DNA of 64,000 bases from Haemophilus paracuniculus (GCF_002015115.1 NZ_MUYA01000005.1:9821-73820); one strand, 5' to 3'; positions 17,269-28,102 are shown, counted from the stretch's first letter. The notes: a model not told the origin generated them from the sequence alone. Numbers and translations: made by a program.

Positions 17269-18342
17269 TTATGCCGTAGTTGAACTATTGGCTGAACCAT
17301 TTGGCAGAGCGTTAATCACCGCTTTGACGAGGGTGGCGAGGGGGATCGCAAAAAACACGCCCCAGAAGCCCCATAATCCGCCAAAAATAATCACGGCGAC
17401 AATAATCGTAAGTGGGTGCAAGTTCACCGCTTCGGAAAACAGAAACGGCACGACAAGGTTGCCGTCTAGCAGTTGTGAGATCACAAACGCCAGTAGCAGA
17501 TAGTAAAAATCAGGGGATAAACCGAATTGGAACAGGGCAATCAACGCCACAGGGATCGTTACCAACACCGCCCCGATATAAGGCACAAGCACCGACAAGC
17601 CCACCGCCACCGACAACAGCAACGGATAACGCAAGCCGAAGAAGATAAAAATAATGTAAGTAACCACGCCCACGATCAAAATTTCGAGGAATTTTCCGCG
17701 AATGTAGTTGGCGATCTGTTGCTGCATTTCCGACCATACTTTGGTGGCTAAACGGCGATTTTCGGGCAGAAAACGGCTCAACGAATTGATAAACAGGGTT
17801 TTATCTTTGAGCAAGAAAAACACCATTAACGGCACGAGGAAGGCATAAATCCCCAAGCCCACAAGGCTGATGATCGAGTTAATCGAAATCGCCAACAGTG
17901 ACTCGCCGTAGCCCAAAATTTTACTGCGGACGGTGGTCATCATACTGTCGAGCATTGCGTAATCGACCAGCTCGGGGTAATGCTCGGGCAGGGCTTGTAG
18001 CCACGCATTAAGCAGGTTGAACATTGAGGGCAGATCACGAATAAAAGTGAGGGTTTGATTCCACAAATTCGGCAACAGCACCACAAACAAAAAGGCAAGC
18101 ACCGAAATAAAACCGCCCAGCACTAGCACGAGGCTCAATGTACGAGGCAGTTTCAGATGTTGAGTGAGCAAGCGGATCGGCACTTCCAGCAGGTAAGCGA
18201 ACACAATCGCCACCAGCAACGGCATTAGCAGATCGCTGAAAAAATAGATGATCCCAAAGCCGATCAACAAAATCCCCAACAATGCCACTGTTTGGGGATC
18301 GTTAAATTTCTGTCTGTACCAGTTTTGGATCATCTCTAACAT
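17269..18342 (-). CDS. perM: PerM/AI-2E-family membrane transporter
   Basis: A polytopic inner-membrane protein of about 357 residues in the AI-2E exporter/PerM family. It has an N-terminal pair of helices, a central soluble region, and a C-terminal block of helices containing the conserved [18 protein letters not shown] and GNLVVPFLF stretches. The ATG at 18342 is chosen because GCGAGG lies just upstream; a longer frame starting at 18369 would overlap the preceding gene. The substrate is unknown; permease names for this family are largely historical. Confidence 0.85.
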   Translation of the reverse strand: MLEMIQNWYRQKFNDPQTVALLGILLIGFGIIYFFSDLLMPLLVAIVFAYLLEVPIRLLTQHLKLPRTLSLVLVLGGFISVLAFLFVVLLPNLWNQTLTFIRDLPSMFNLLNAWLQALPEHYPELVDYAMLDSMMTTVRSKILGYGESLLAISINSIISLVGLGIYAFLVPLMVFFLLKDKTLFINSLSRFLPENRRLATKVWSEMQQQIANYIRGKFLEILIVGVVTYIIFIFFGLRYPLLLSVAVGLSVLVPYIGAVLVTIPVALIALFQFGLSPDFYYLLLAFVISQLLDGNLVVPFLFSEAVNLHPLTIIVAVIIFGGLWGFWGVFFAIPLATLVKAVINALPNGSANSSTTA

Positions 18343-18353
18343 TGCGTCCTCGC

Positions 18354-19109
18354 TTATTTTTGACTGCACACCGCAATAAAGCCCATTTTGTCTTCCGCCC
18401 CGTTGAAGGTTTGGAACATTTTTTTCGCCGTTTGGCGATTTTCTGCTTTGAGGGCGTTGCTAACGATTTTCATCGTGCCGAGAACGCCTTCATCGTAGAG
18501 CAAGCCTTTCGGCGAAAGTAAGGTCATCTCGCCCGAATAGGTATCCACATTGCGGAAGCCGCAACGTTGGAACGTCTCTTTCCAATCCGCTTTTGAGAGG
18601 GGGCTGACGGTTAAATGGATCGCTTCACGCAATTCATCAATCACGCGTTGGGCGTCTTCGGTGTTGAGCATTACATCGTGGGTGAGCAAAAAGCCGTTCG
18701 GTTTCAGCACGCGAAAATACTCACGGATCGCTTTCTCTTTCGCCTCTTGCGGCAACATTGTGAGCATTGCTTCGTTGATCACAATGTCAAAACTGTTGTC
18801 CTCAAACGGCAATTTGGTGGCGTTGGCTCGTTGCACCTGCACCAATTCGCTCACGCCGTTTTCGGCGATATTTTTGCGGGCTTTTTCGAGGGCGTCTTCA
18901 TCAAGATCAATCCCCACCACCTGACAGCCATATTGCTTGGCGATTTGAATGGAGGTCGTCCCCATATTGCAGGCAACTTCCAGCACCTTTTTGCTTTTAT
19001 GAAAATCGCCATTGGCAAGCAGCCAATCAGTCGCTAATTTACCGCCTGGGCGTAAGCGTGTTTTGCCTAGACGCGCCAAGAAATTGTGTCCAACTTCTTC
19101 TTTTTTCAT
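18354..19109 (-). CDS. Class I SAM-dependent methyltransferase
   Basis: A 251-residue methyltransferase with a Rossmann fold. Motif I is [12 protein letters not shown] (about residues 43-54) and motif II is [12 protein letters not shown] later NEAMLTMLP segment stands in the position of the family's active-site loop, followed by [12 protein letters not shown]. The acceptor is unknown. The frame extends upstream, but the start is set at 19109, where AGAGAGG precedes the ATG, and the upstream extension would run into arfA on the other strand. It is divergently transcribed from arfA. Confidence 0.85.
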   Translation of the reverse strand: MKKEEVGHNFLARLGKTRLRPGGKLATDWLLANGDFHKSKKVLEVACNMGTTSIQIAKQYGCQVVGIDLDEDALEKARKNIAENGVSELVQVQRANATKLPFEDNSFDIVINEAMLTMLPQEAKEKAIREYFRVLKPNGFLLTHDVMLNTEDAQRVIDELREAIHLTVSPLSKADWKETFQRCGFRNVDTYSGEMTLLSPKGLLYDEGVLGTMKIVSNALKAENRQTAKKMFQTFNGAEDKMGFIAVCSQK

Positions 19110-19182
19110 AAAAAACCTCTCTGCAAAAATTATCGAAAATCTGACCGCTTGTAGGCGGTAAATGGTCGGAATTATACATAAA

Positions 19183-19214
19183 ATTTTGCCAATCTTATAT
19201 ATTTTTGGCAAAAT
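19183..19214. promoter_or_regulatory. Inverted repeat in the arfA/methyltransferase divergent promoter
   Basis: ATTTTGCCA (19183-19191) and TGGCAAAAT (19206-19214) form a perfect 9-bp inverted repeat with a 14-bp centre holding TATAT-rich, -10-like sequence. It could be a regulator site or chance promoter symmetry. Confidence 0.45.
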
Positions 19215-19256
19215 GCCCCTCGCCAATTTCGGCTTAATGATCCAAAGAGGAAAAAA

Positions 19257-19481
19257 ATGAAGAAAAACAATCAGATAGCCTACGCCCACCAGCGTGGCGA
19301 AATTCAACAGAGTGCGATCAAAGCCCTCGTCCACGACCCACTGTTCCGCCAACGGGTAGAACGCAACCGCAAAGGAAAAGGCAGTTACCAACGCAACGCC
19401 AAACACCGCAAAGGGGGTTACGACCGAGGCGAAAGCCCATTTAAAAAGGTTCTAGGGAATGTTTTTAAATGGGCTTTTTAG
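19257..19481 (+). CDS. arfA: Alternative ribosome-rescue factor A
   Basis: This 74-residue protein carries the diagnostic ArfA core [20 protein letters not shown] (residues 23-42) followed by basic residues. ArfA senses the empty mRNA channel of a stalled ribosome and recruits RF2 to release the peptide, a backup for tmRNA. AGAGG precedes the ATG. The last 17 codons overlap a perfect intrinsic terminator whose T-run ends in the TAG stop. Most transcripts should therefore lack a stop codon, so the protein would accumulate only when tmRNA activity fails. The C-terminal tail (VFKWAF) is hydrophobic, as expected for the unstable full-length form. Confidence 0.93.
   Translation: MKKNNQIAYAHQRGEIQQSAIKALVHDPLFRQRVERNRKGKGSYQRNAKHRKGGYDRGESPFKKVLGNVFKWAF
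19432..19479 (+). terminator. Terminator inside the arfA coding sequence
   Basis: AAAGCCCATTTAAAAA (19432-19447) pairs perfectly over 16 bp with TTTTTAAATGGGCTTT (19462-19477). A T-run reaches 19479, the first base of the TAG stop. In E. coli arfA the equivalent hairpin makes nonstop mRNA through termination and RNase III cleavage. Confidence 0.9.
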
Positions 19482-19561
19482 TAAGGAAAATTTCAGTAAT
19501 AGAAATTATCAGAAGTATCATATCTTTTAGCTACTTTTTATACATAACAATAAAAACAAAA

Positions 19562-19589
19562 AACCTCAACACTTGTTGAGGTTTTTTGT
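19562..19589. terminator. Terminator downstream of nfuA
   Basis: AACCTCAAC pairs with GTTGAGGTT around a four-base loop, with T-runs on both strands. It lies between convergent arfA and nfuA. Confidence 0.8.
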
Positions 19590-19598
19590 TAGGCAAAA

Positions 19599-20192
19599 TT
19601 AGTAGTAAGAATGTTCGCCGTGTTGGTGTTCGGTAACATCTTTCACGCCGACTAATTCGTCTGGGAATTGTAATAAGAGTTGTTTTTCGATGCCCTCTTT
19701 GAGGGTTACGTCCACCATTGAACAGCCGTTGCAGCCGCCGCCGAATTGTAGAATGGCGTATTTGTCTTCCGTTACTTCGATGAGGATTACACGTCCGCCG
19801 TGCCCTGCCAGTTGTGGGTTGATTTGGGTTTGGATTACATAATCTAAGCGTTCGATGAAAGGGGCGTCGTCCGCCACTTTTCGCATTTTGGCGTTCGGGG
19901 CTTTAAGGGTAAGCTGTGAGCCCATTTGTTCGGTAACGTAGTCGATTTCGGCTTCGTCCAAAAACGGTAAACTTAAATCGTCCACGAAAGCGGAAAATTG
20001 GTTGAATTTAAATTCGGTGTCGCTCGCTTCCACAGCGTTGGGTGGGCAGTAGGAAACGCCACATTCGGCACTTGGTGTACCGGGGTTTACCACGAAAATG
20101 CGGATATTGGTGCCTGCTTCTTGCTGTTCGAGCAATTTGCGGAAATGGGCTTGTGCTGCGTCTGAAATGGAGATGTTGATTGGTTGTTCCAT
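19599..20192 (-). CDS. nfuA: Fe-S cluster carrier NfuA
   Basis: A 197-residue Fe-S biogenesis protein. The N-terminal A-type-like degenerate domain covers residues 1-95. The C-terminal Nfu domain holds the cluster-binding CNGC motif (C154, C157) within [20 protein letters not shown]. NfuA delivers 4Fe-4S clusters to targets under oxidative or iron stress. The length matches the family. Confidence 0.95.
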   Translation of the reverse strand: MEQPINISISDAAQAHFRKLLEQQEAGTNIRIFVVNPGTPSAECGVSYCPPNAVEASDTEFKFNQFSAFVDDLSLPFLDEAEIDYVTEQMGSQLTLKAPNAKMRKVADDAPFIERLDYVIQTQINPQLAGHGGRVILIEVTEDKYAILQFGGGCNGCSMVDVTLKEGIEKQLLLQFPDELVGVKDVTEHQHGEHSYY

Positions 20193-20603
20193 AAAAGTCC
20201 GAAAATTAGATTTAGATCAAAAATTGTCGCTATTCTACGCCTACTCTCGCCGTTTGGCTAGTGCCAAATCAGTTTGCATAAATGTTAAACAATATCTCGA
20301 AATTTTCAAAAATCCTACCCCTTGCAAGGGGTGGGTTTTGGCGATTTTTTCTTGATTTACTTCAAATTTAGCAACACTTTTGCAACAATCAGGCGTTTTT
20401 TTGTGGAATTGAGGGGGCTTTTTTAGGTAGAATACGGTGTTTTATTTTGTCTATTAAAGGAATAGGCGAAATCCGATTTGAGAACTTAATGTGGCGGTGT
20501 TAAGTAGGTGGGGGAACTCTTTACTTTTCATTTTGCTGCGGCTCAATAAAGCGGTTGCGGTTTCCGCAATCATATTTTTTAACCCAACAAAGTAGTAAAC
20601 AAT
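20193..20603 (+). promoter_or_regulatory. Intergenic region and leader of the nqr operon
   Basis: No gene is supported in these 411 bases. A -10-like TAGAAT lies at 20428-20433, predicting a leader of about 160 bases before nqrA. The leader holds two small hairpins: ACTTAA/TTAAGT (20484-20505) and GGTTGCGG/CCGCAATC (20553-20571). The second is followed by a T-rich run and resembles a weak attenuator. A clear -35 is not visible. Confidence 0.4.
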
Positions 20604-21968
20604 ATGATTACAATTAAACAAGGCTTAGATCTTCCGATTGCAGGAAAACCTGAGCAAGTAATCCACAACGGTAACGTTGTGAATGAAGTTGCTATGCTTG
20701 GCGAAGAATATGTGGGTATGCGTCCTTCGATGAAAGTGCGTGAGGGCGATCAAGTGAAAAAAGGTCAGGTGCTTTTTGAAGATAAAAAGAACCCTGGCGT
20801 GCTTTTCACTGCACCTGCAAGCGGTACGATTGTGGCAATCAATCGTGGCGAAAAACGTGTTCTTCAATCTGTCGTGATCAAAGTTGAGGATAATGAGCAA
20901 GAAAGTGGTGAGCAAATTACCTTTACTCGCTATGAAGCGTCAAATCTTGCGTCATTGACGGCAGAGCAAGTGAAACAAAACTTGGTGGAATCAGGCTTAT
21001 GGACTGCATTCCGTACCCGTCCGTTTAGTAAAGTGCCTGCGTTAGATGGCAATCCGTCATCAATCTTTGTGAACGCAATGGATACCAACCCGTTAGCGGC
21101 TGATCCACAAGTAGTTTTAAAAGAGTTTGAAGCGGACTTTACCAATGGTTTAACCGTGATTACCCGTTTATTTGAAGGTAAGAAACCTGTTTACCTCTGC
21201 CGTGAAGCAGACGGTCAAGTGCCTTCAAGTGCCAACATTCCTTCATTGGAAATCAAATCTTTCAGCGGTGTTCACCCAGCAGGATTAAGTGGCACCCATA
21301 TCCACTTTATCGATCCTGTGAGTGCGACCAAATCCGTTTGGTATATCAACTATCAAGATGTGATCGCGATTGGTAAATTATTTACCACGGGCGAATTATT
21401 CACCGATCGTGTGGTTTCGCTTGCAGGTCCGCAAGTGAAAAATCCTCGCTTAGTGCGTACCCGTTTAGGGGCGAACCTTTCTCAATTAACCGCGAACGAA
21501 TTGAAAGACGGCGAAAACCGTGTGATTTCGGGTTCGGTGTTAAGCGGTGCAACGGCAGTAGGTCCTGTGGATTATTTAGGTCGCTATGCGTTGCAAGTTT
21601 CTGTGTTGGCGGAAGGTCGTGAGAAAGTGTTCTTCGGTATGATCGCACCTTATTCGGATAAATATTCGATTACGCGTACCACCCTTGGACACTTTGCGAA
21701 GAAATTATTTAACTTCACCACAGCGGTGCACGGCAGTGAGCGTGCAATGGTGCCAATCGGTGCTTATGAGCGTGTAATGCCGTTGGATATTATCCCAACC
21801 TTATTGTTGCGTGATTTAGCCGTAGGCGATACCGATTCGGCACAAGCATTAGGCTGCTTAGAGCTAGATGAAGAAGATTTAGCACTTTGTACCTTTGTTT
21901 GCCCAGGTAAAAACAACTACGGTCCGATGCTGCGTGCAGCCTTAGAGAAGATCGAGAAGGAAGGTTAA
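20604..21968 (+). CDS. nqrA: Na+-translocating NADH:quinone reductase subunit A
   Basis: A 454-residue soluble cytoplasmic subunit of the respiratory Na+ pump. It begins with the conserved [16 protein letters not shown] and has the RnfC/NqrA barrel-sandwich region ([17 protein letters not shown]). Its ubiquinone-related role is known from Vibrio. It is the first gene of a tight nqrABCDEF operon. Codon choice is biased to highly used codons, which suggests strong expression. Confidence 0.97.
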   Translation: MITIKQGLDLPIAGKPEQVIHNGNVVNEVAMLGEEYVGMRPSMKVREGDQVKKGQVLFEDKKNPGVLFTAPASGTIVAINRGEKRVLQSVVIKVEDNEQESGEQITFTRYEASNLASLTAEQVKQNLVESGLWTAFRTRPFSKVPALDGNPSSIFVNAMDTNPLAADPQVVLKEFEADFTNGLTVITRLFEGKKPVYLCREADGQVPSSANIPSLEIKSFSGVHPAGLSGTHIHFIDPVSATKSVWYINYQDVIAIGKLFTTGELFTDRVVSLAGPQVKNPRLVRTRLGANLSQLTANELKDGENRVISGSVLSGATAVGPVDYLGRYALQVSVLAEGREKVFFGMIAPYSDKYSITRTTLGHFAKKLFNFTTAVHGSERAMVPIGAYERVMPLDIIPTLLLRDLAVGDTDSAQALGCLELDEEDLALCTFVCPGKNNYGPMLRAALEKIEKEG

Positions 21969-21970
21969 AA

Positions 21971-23209
21971 ATGGGTTTAAAAAATCTTTTTGAAAAAATG
22001 GAACCCCATTTCCACCAAGGTGGAAAATATGAAAAATGGTACACGCTGTTTGAAGCGGCTTACACCATTTTCTATTCACCAGGTACAGTAACCCGTAAAG
22101 ATGCCCACGTGCGTGATGCGTTAGATTCTAAACGTATGATGTTGATCGTGTGGTTGGCATTGTTCCCAGCAATGTTCTACGGTATGTACAACGTGGGGGC
22201 TCAATCTTTATTAGCGTTGGGCGTGGGTGATTTTGCTCAAAACGTTCAAACCAACGTGGCAAATAACTGGCATTTTGCCCTTGCTAATGCGTTCGGTTTC
22301 CTTTCCCAAGATGCGGGCGTATTCAGCAAAATGGGGATCGGTGCAATTTTCTTCCTACCAATTTACTTGACGATTTTTGCGGTCGGTGGTTTCTGGGAAG
22401 TGGTATTTGCAATGGTGCGTAAGCACGAAATCAATGAAGGTTTCTTCGTTACCTCAATTCTTTTGGCGTTAATCGTTCCGCCAACCTTACCATTGTGGCA
22501 AGCAGCACTTGCAACAACTTTCGGTGTGGTTGTCGCAAAAGAAGTGTTTGGTGGCGTAGGTAAAAACTTTATGAACCCTGCGTTGGCGGGTCGTGCATTC
22601 TTGTTCTTCGCTTACCCAGCTCAAATCTCAGGCGACCTTGTTTGGACAGCGGCTGACGGTTTCTCAGGTGCAACGGCACTTTCACAATGGTCAGCAGGTG
22701 GTCAAGCGGCATTAAAACACGTTGCAACGGGTCAAGAGATCACTTGGATGGATGCGTTCTTAGGGAACATTCCAGGCTCTATCGGTGAAGTTTCAACCTT
22801 AATGTTGGCAATCGGTGCGGTGATTATCGTGTTTGCCCGTATCGCTTCTTGGCGAATCATTGCGGGTGTAATGATCGGTATGGCGGCAACGGCAACCTTG
22901 TTCAACCTTATCGGTTCAGACACCAACCCAATGTTCAATATGCCGTGGCACTGGCACTTAGTGTTAGGTGGTTTTGCATTAGGTATGTTCTTTATGGCAA
23001 CCGACCCAGTATCGGCAGCCTTTACCAACACAGGTAAATGGTGGTACGGTGCGTTAATCGGTGCGATGTGTGTGATTATCCGTGTAGCAAACCCAGCATA
23101 CCCAGAGGGTATGATGTTAGCGATCCTTTTTGCTAACTTGTTTGCACCGATCTTCGACTACCTCGTGGTTCAAGCTAACATCAAACGTAGGAAGGCACGC
23201 AATGGCTAA
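21971..23209 (+). CDS. nqrB: Na+-NQR subunit B
   Basis: A 412-residue integral membrane subunit with about ten hydrophobic segments. It carries the covalent FMN attachment motif SGATAL in [12 protein letters not shown] (about residues 229-240). It also binds riboflavin and is the main part of the Na+ path in known structures. It starts two bases after the nqrA stop. It overlaps nqrC by eight bases at the end. Confidence 0.97.
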   Translation: MGLKNLFEKMEPHFHQGGKYEKWYTLFEAAYTIFYSPGTVTRKDAHVRDALDSKRMMLIVWLALFPAMFYGMYNVGAQSLLALGVGDFAQNVQTNVANNWHFALANAFGFLSQDAGVFSKMGIGAIFFLPIYLTIFAVGGFWEVVFAMVRKHEINEGFFVTSILLALIVPPTLPLWQAALATTFGVVVAKEVFGGVGKNFMNPALAGRAFLFFAYPAQISGDLVWTAADGFSGATALSQWSAGGQAALKHVATGQEITWMDAFLGNIPGSIGEVSTLMLAIGAVIIVFARIASWRIIAGVMIGMAATATLFNLIGSDTNPMFNMPWHWHLVLGGFALGMFFMATDPVSAAFTNTGKWWYGALIGAMCVIIRVANPAYPEGMMLAILFANLFAPIFDYLVVQANIKRRKARNG

Positions 23210-23969
23210 ATTTAATAAAGATAGCGTTGGCGGCACATTAACTGTCGTTGTGTTATTAAGTTTAATCTGCTCGTTAATCGTGGCAGGTGCGGCGGTAATG
23301 CTTAAACCAACCCAAGACGAACAGAAAGTCCTTGATAAACAGAAAAACATTTTAAGCGTGGCAGGGTTATTAAACGAAAATACTAATATTCGTGAAACCT
23401 ATGCAAAATTCATCGAACCGCGTATCGTGGATTTAGCCACTGGTGATTATGTTGAAGGCGTAACAAACTTTGATGCGAAAGCAGCAGCAAAAGATCCAGC
23501 ACAAAGCATTGCGATCAACCCAGCTGACGACAAAGCCAACATCAAAGTGCGTGCTAAATATGCGGAAGTATATCTAGTAAAAAATGCTGAGGGAAAAACC
23601 ACCCAAGTGGTGTTGCCAATGTATGGTAACGGTTTGTGGTCTGTAATGTACGGTTTCGTTTCAGTACAACCAGACGGTGATACCCTCAACGGCATTACTT
23701 ACTATGAACAAGGCGAAACCGCAGGTTTGGGTGGCGAAATTGCCAATCCAAACTGGCAGAAAAACTTTGTCGGTAAGAAATTATATGACGCCCAAGGCAA
23801 CGTGGCTTTAACCGTAGGAAAAGGGGCTTCTGCCAATAAAGATCACGGCATTGATGGTCTTTCAGGTGCAACCCTCACCTCAAACGGTGTTGATGGCTCG
23901 TTCAAATACTGGTTCGGTAAAAATGGTTTTGAACCATTCTTAACCAAATTCAAAGCGGGGAATAACTAA
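23202..23969 (+). CDS. nqrC: Na+-NQR subunit C
   Basis: A 255-residue subunit with one N-terminal membrane helix ([20 protein letters not shown]) and a periplasmic FMN domain. The flavinylation motif SGATLT lies near residue 223, and ApbE attaches FMN there. The start at 23202 is preferred over an upstream in-frame ATG at 23130 because AGGAAGG lies just before it and the protein then matches family length. The TAA stop overlaps the nqrD ATG by one base. Confidence 0.96.
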   Translation: MAKFNKDSVGGTLTVVVLLSLICSLIVAGAAVMLKPTQDEQKVLDKQKNILSVAGLLNENTNIRETYAKFIEPRIVDLATGDYVEGVTNFDAKAAAKDPAQSIAINPADDKANIKVRAKYAEVYLVKNAEGKTTQVVLPMYGNGLWSVMYGFVSVQPDGDTLNGITYYEQGETAGLGGEIANPNWQKNFVGKKLYDAQGNVALTVGKGASANKDHGIDGLSGATLTSNGVDGSFKYWFGKNGFEPFLTKFKAGNN

Positions 23970-24592
23970 TGGCTAGTAACAACCTCAAAAAATTGTTGTT
24001 ATCGCCTGTGGTAGATAACAACCCGATTGCATTGCAGATCTTAGGTATCTGTTCTGCTCTTGCGGTAACAACACAGCTCAAAACCGCTGTGGTAATGGCG
24101 GTAGCGGTAAGTTTGGTTACTGCGTTTTCAAGTTTCTTTATCTCTTGCATTCGCAACTACATTCCAAACAGCATTCGTATTATCGTGCAAATGGCAATCA
24201 TCGCATCGCTTGTAATCCTTGTGGACCAAGTATTGCGTGCCTACGCTTACGACTTATCCAAACAGCTCTCGGTATTCGTAGGCTTGATCATCACGAACTG
24301 TATCGTAATGGGGCGTGCGGAAGCCTTTGCAATGAAATCAGCCCCTGCTGAAAGTTTTGTGGACGGCTTAGGAAACGGCTTAGGTTACGGTGCAATTCTT
24401 GTGATCGTGGCGTTCTTGCGTGAGCTTATCGGTTCAGGCAAAGTGTTTGGCGTAACCGTGTTTGAAACCATTCAAAACGGTGGCTGGTATCAAGCAAACG
24501 GTCTTTTCCTATTAGCACCAAGTGCGTTCTTCATCATCGGATTCCTCATCTGGGGATTAAGAACTTGGAAACCAGAGCAAGTGGAGAAATAA
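23969..24592 (+). CDS. nqrD: Na+-NQR subunit D
   Basis: A 207-residue membrane subunit with about six helices, homologous to NqrE and to RnfA/RnfE. Together with NqrE it holds an iron centre inside the membrane between conserved cysteines; one lies in the first helix ([10 protein letters not shown]) and one in [14 protein letters not shown]. It overlaps nqrC by one base. Confidence 0.96.
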   Translation: MASNNLKKLLLSPVVDNNPIALQILGICSALAVTTQLKTAVVMAVAVSLVTAFSSFFISCIRNYIPNSIRIIVQMAIIASLVILVDQVLRAYAYDLSKQLSVFVGLIITNCIVMGRAEAFAMKSAPAESFVDGLGNGLGYGAILVIVAFLRELIGSGKVFGVTVFETIQNGGWYQANGLFLLAPSAFFIIGFLIWGLRTWKPEQVEK

Positions 24593-24593
24593 G

Positions 24594-25190
24594 ATGGAAC
24601 ATTATCTTAGTCTATTTGTTAAGTCCGTATTTATTGAAAATATGGCACTTTCTTTCTTCCTTGGTATGTGTACATTCCTTGCGGTGTCTAAGAAAGTTTC
24701 AACGGCATTCGGTTTAGGGATCGCCGTGATCGTGGTACTCGGTATCGCTGTACCGGTAAACCAGCTCGTGTTTACCTATGTATTAAAAGAGGGTGCATTA
24801 GTTGAGGGCGTGGATCTGACCTTCCTTAACTTCATCACCTTTATCGGCGTGATCGCAGCACTCGTTCAAGTGTTAGAAATGATCCTCGATAAATTCTTCC
24901 CAGCCCTTTACAGTGCATTAGGGATCTTCCTACCGCTTATCACGGTAAACTGTGCGATCTTCGGTGGCGTATCCTTTATGGTACAACGCGAATACAACTT
25001 CGCCGAATCGGTGGTTTACGGTATCGGTGCAGGTACTGGTTGGATGTTAGCGATCGTTGCCCTCGCAGGCTTAACCGAGAAAATGAAATACTCTGACGTA
25101 CCAGCAGGCTTGCGTGGTTTAGGGATCACCTTCATCACCGTGGGCTTAATGGCACTCGGCTTTATGTCATTCTCAGGCATTCAATTATAA
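24594..25190 (+). CDS. nqrE: Na+-NQR subunit E
   Basis: A 198-residue membrane subunit with about six helices, paired with NqrD. Conserved cysteines ([10 protein letters not shown] and [10 protein letters not shown]) contribute the intramembrane iron site. It starts one base after the nqrD stop and is followed by nqrF with its own AAGGAGCG ribosome-binding site. Confidence 0.96.
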   Translation: MEHYLSLFVKSVFIENMALSFFLGMCTFLAVSKKVSTAFGLGIAVIVVLGIAVPVNQLVFTYVLKEGALVEGVDLTFLNFITFIGVIAALVQVLEMILDKFFPALYSALGIFLPLITVNCAIFGGVSFMVQREYNFAESVVYGIGAGTGWMLAIVALAGLTEKMKYSDVPAGLRGLGITFITVGLMALGFMSFSGIQL

Positions 25191-25202
25191 GGAGCGTATC
25201 GA

Positions 25203-26429
25203 ATGGATAATTTTATTTTCGGTATTGTGGCATTTACCGCCCTTGTATTAGTGCTTGCGGTGTTGATCCTGTTCGCTAAGTCAAAATTAGTCGATTCAGG
25301 CGACATCACAATCTCAATCAACGATGATCCAGAAAAAGCGATCACCTTGCCAGCAGGCGGAAAATTACTTGGTGCATTAGCGAGCAAAGGGATCTTCGTT
25401 TCATCGGCGTGCGGTGGTGGCGGCTCTTGTGGTCAATGTATCGTGAAAGTGAAAAGCGGTGGTGGCGAAATTCTACCAACCGAACTTTCACACATCACCA
25501 AACGTGAAGCGAAAGAGGGCTACCGTCTCTCTTGCCAAGTGAACGTGAAAAGCTCAATGGACATCGAATTGCCAGAAGAAATTTTCGGCGTGAAAAAATG
25601 GCAATGTACCGTTATCTCTAACGATAACAAAGCGACCTTCATCAAAGAGCTTAAATTGGCGATTCCAGAAGGCGAAGAAGTGCCATTCCGTGCAGGTGGT
25701 TATATCCAAATCGAAGCAGAACCGCATACGGTTAATTACAAAGATTTCGATATTCCAGAAGAATACCACGAGGACTGGAACAAATTCGACCTCTGGCGTT
25801 ATGTGTCAAAAGTGGACGAGCATATCATTCGTGCTTACTCAATGGCTTCATACCCAGAAGAGAAAGGCATCATTATGCTTAATGTGCGTATTGCCACCCC
25901 GCCACCAAATAACCCAGATGCCCCACCGGGACAAATGTCATCTTACATTTGGTCATTAAAAGCGGGCGACAAAGTAACGATTTCTGGTCCATTTGGTGAA
26001 TTCTTCGCCAAAGATACCGATGCGGAAATGGTGTTTATCGGTGGTGGTGCAGGTATGGCACCAATGCGTTCACACATCTTCGACCAGCTTAAACGCTTGA
26101 AATCAAAACGTAAAATGACTTTCTGGTACGGTGCTCGTTCAGAACGTGAAATGTTCTACGTAGAAGATTTCAACGGCTTACAAGCGGAAAACGACAACTT
26201 CAAATGGTATGTGGCACTCTCTGATCCACTACCAGGCGATAACGAAGATTACTATCGTGGCTTTATTCACAACGTGCTTTACGAGAACTACCTCAAAAAC
26301 CACGAAGCCCCAGAGGATTGTGAATACTATATGTGCGGCCCACCGATTATGAACAAATCGGTTATCGCGATGTTGAAGAGCCTCGGCGTTGAAGATGAAA
26401 ACATCTTACTCGATGACTTCGGTGGCTAA
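25203..26429 (+). CDS. nqrF: Na+-NQR subunit F, NADH-oxidising flavoprotein
   Basis: A 408-residue electron-input subunit. It has an N-terminal membrane helix, a 2Fe-2S ferredoxin domain ([10 protein letters not shown] near residue 71 plus a later cysteine in RLSCQVNV), an FAD domain with RAYSMASYP, and a C-terminal NADH domain ([12 protein letters not shown], ending CGPPIMNKS). It takes electrons from NADH and passes them to the pump. It is the last gene of the operon before a strong inverted-USS terminator. Confidence 0.97.
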   Translation: MDNFIFGIVAFTALVLVLAVLILFAKSKLVDSGDITISINDDPEKAITLPAGGKLLGALASKGIFVSSACGGGGSCGQCIVKVKSGGGEILPTELSHITKREAKEGYRLSCQVNVKSSMDIELPEEIFGVKKWQCTVISNDNKATFIKELKLAIPEGEEVPFRAGGYIQIEAEPHTVNYKDFDIPEEYHEDWNKFDLWRYVSKVDEHIIRAYSMASYPEEKGIIMLNVRIATPPPNNPDAPPGQMSSYIWSLKAGDKVTISGPFGEFFAKDTDAEMVFIGGGAGMAPMRSHIFDQLKRLKSKRKMTFWYGARSEREMFYVEDFNGLQAENDNFKWYVALSDPLPGDNEDYYRGFIHNVLYENYLKNHEAPEDCEYYMCGPPIMNKSVIAMLKSLGVEDENILLDDFGG

Positions 26430-26445
26430 TTTCAGCTAACCCAAC

Positions 26446-26495
26446 CAAGCGGTCAGATTTCGCAAAATTTTGCAGAATCTGACCGCTTGTTTTTT
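26446..26495 (+). terminator. Terminator of the nqr operon built from an inverted USS pair
   Basis: CAAGCGGTCAGATT and AATCTGACCGCTTG form a perfect 14-bp stem, followed by TTTTTT. Both arms are uptake signals, so one element serves DNA uptake and transcription termination. Confidence 0.88.
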
Positions 26496-26576
26496 ATCCT
26501 CGTCCTGCCTTACTAGAAAAAATCCCCAATTTAAGCTAAAATTCGGAGTTTTTTATTTTTATTGACGGAGTTGCTT

Positions 26577-27644
26577 GTGCAAAGAAAATCCTTAATCAAA
26601 TCCCTAGCTTTGGGGGCGAAAACCCTTGCGTTGCTTGCCACGGCACTGTTTTTAAGTGCCTGCCAAAAAGAGCCTCAACAAGTTGCGTTTGACGGCAAAA
26701 CAATGGGAACAACCTACCACGTTAAATATATTGACGATGGCAAAGTGGCGAACCTGCCGAAGCCCGAGGAAGTGAAAGCCCAGTTGGAAACCTTACTCAA
26801 AGAAGTGAACAACCAGATGTCCACCTACCAAAAAGATTCGCAAATTTCCCAATTCAATCAAATGAAAGAGGCGAACAAAGCGGTGCAAATCGCCCCAGAT
26901 TTCGCCAAAGTGGTGGCGGAAGCGATCCGTTTGAACGGTGTAACCGAGGGGGCGTTGGACGTTACCGTTGGTCAATTAGTCAATTTATGGGGATTCGGCC
27001 CTGATAAACGCCTCAACAAAGTGCCGAGCGAAGAGCAAATCGCCGAGCGTTCGCAATCGGTGGGGATTGATAAATTAGTGCTAGATCAAACCGCTTCCAC
27101 CCTCGCCAAAACCGCCCCAGAACTTTACCTCGACCTCTCGGCAATCGCCAAAGGCTTCGGGGTGGATAAATTGGCGGAACAGTTGGAAAGTTTAGGCTTA
27201 GAAAACTACCTCGTGGAAATCGGTGGCGAATTGCGTGGTAAAGGCAAAAACCTTGCGGGCAAAGGCTGGCAAATCGGGATCGAAAAACCTGAAATGGCAC
27301 AGGGACAGGGTAGCCAAGTAACCGTTACCCTCAACAACCTCGCAATGGCGACTTCGGGCAACTACCGCAACTATTTTGAGGACGAACAAGGCAACCGCCT
27401 TTCCCACATTATCGACCCAAAACAACGCCGCCCAATTAGCCACAACCTCGCCTCGATCACGGTTCTCGCCCCAACCACGATGACCGCTGACGGCTTATCC
27501 ACGGGCTTATTCGTCCTCGGCACAGAAAAAGCCCTCGAAGTGGCTGAACGCGAAAAACTCGCTGTGTTCCTCATCATCAAAACTGATAAGGGTTTTGAGA
27601 CCAAAATGTCGAGTGAGTTTGAGAAGCTGTTGGAAAATAAATAG
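26577..27644 (+). CDS. apbE: FAD:protein FMN transferase (ApbE), lipoprotein
   Basis: A lipoprotein of about 355 residues. A lipobox (LSAC) follows the hydrophobic signal sequence. The ApbE core shows GKTMGTTYHVKY near the start and DLSAIAKGFGVDKLAE near residue 205. ApbE uses FAD to attach FMN to threonines of NqrB and NqrC, which fits its place just after nqrF. The start is set at the GTG at 26577, six bases after GGAG; a TTG at 26562 lies too early. The gene is followed by a family C hairpin repeat. Confidence 0.93.
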   Translation: MQRKSLIKSLALGAKTLALLATALFLSACQKEPQQVAFDGKTMGTTYHVKYIDDGKVANLPKPEEVKAQLETLLKEVNNQMSTYQKDSQISQFNQMKEANKAVQIAPDFAKVVAEAIRLNGVTEGALDVTVGQLVNLWGFGPDKRLNKVPSEEQIAERSQSVGIDKLVLDQTASTLAKTAPELYLDLSAIAKGFGVDKLAEQLESLGLENYLVEIGGELRGKGKNLAGKGWQIGIEKPEMAQGQGSQVTVTLNNLAMATSGNYRNYFEDEQGNRLSHIIDPKQRRPISHNLASITVLAPTTMTADGLSTGLFVLGTEKALEVAEREKLAVFLIIKTDKGFETKMSSEFEKLLENK

Positions 27645-27651
27645 TCTGTTT

Positions 27652-27698
27652 GGGTCGCGAGCATCGCGACCCTACGTAGGGACGCCACGCTGGCGTCC
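27652..27698 (+). repeat. Hairpin repeat, family C, copy after apbE
   Basis: GGGTCGCGA / TCGCGACCC (27652-27672) is followed by GGACGCCA / TGGCGTCC (27680-27698) and TTT. Compared with the relA and pepB copies, the first stem has a paired A-to-T and T-to-A change that keeps base pairing. The next 150 bases up to nqrM hold no gene, only an uptake signal near 27808. Confidence 0.8.
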
Positions 27699-27853
27699 TT
27701 TCCGCGAGAAGTTTAAGAAACCGCTTAACTCAAAATAGCGGGGATAACAGGGACAACGACCCTGAAAATTTATAACCTAGTACGGCTTGCTGTGCTAGGC
27801 GGTACAAGCGGTCAGATTCCCTCTAATTTTTACCAACCAAAACAGGATCAACA

Positions 27854-28102
27854 ATGGAAACCATTTTATTAACTTTCGGCTTTTTTATTGCGGTGATTTT
27901 CGCGATGTCTATCGGGTTTATCATCAAAGGCAAAACCATTAAAGGCAGTTGCGGTGGGATTACTGCACTGGGAATGAAGAAAATGTGCGATTGCGAAGAG
28001 CCGTGCGACAATCTCAAAGAGAAAGTGGCACAGGGCGATGAGCAGGCGAAAGCGGAAATGGCACGTTTTAACAAAGAACCTCAATTCTACGAAGTAAAAT
28101 AA
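27854..28102 (+). CDS. nqrM: Na+-NQR maturation factor NqrM
   Basis: An 82-residue protein of the DUF539/NqrM family. It has one N-terminal membrane helix ([18 protein letters not shown]) and a cysteine cluster GSCGG...CDCEEPC. NqrM is needed to assemble Na+-NQR, probably by supplying iron to the NqrD-NqrE centre. AGGATC precedes the ATG. Its TAA overlaps the mnmA ATG by one base. With apbE it completes the pump's assembly kit within 2 kb of nqrF. Confidence 0.93.
   Translation: METILLTFGFFIAVIFAMSIGFIIKGKTIKGSCGGITALGMKKMCDCEEPCDNLKEKVAQGDEQAKAEMARFNKEPQFYEVK

Noticed and set aside
18354..19406. Extended N-terminus of the methyltransferase back to 19406
   Set aside because: The first 99 codons lie opposite arfA and its promoter, while a good ribosome-binding site precedes the internal ATG at 19109.
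20098..20355. 85-codon frame across the nfuA start and the nqr upstream region
   Set aside because: It overlaps nfuA on the opposite strand and ends in USS-like sequence; no coding signal.
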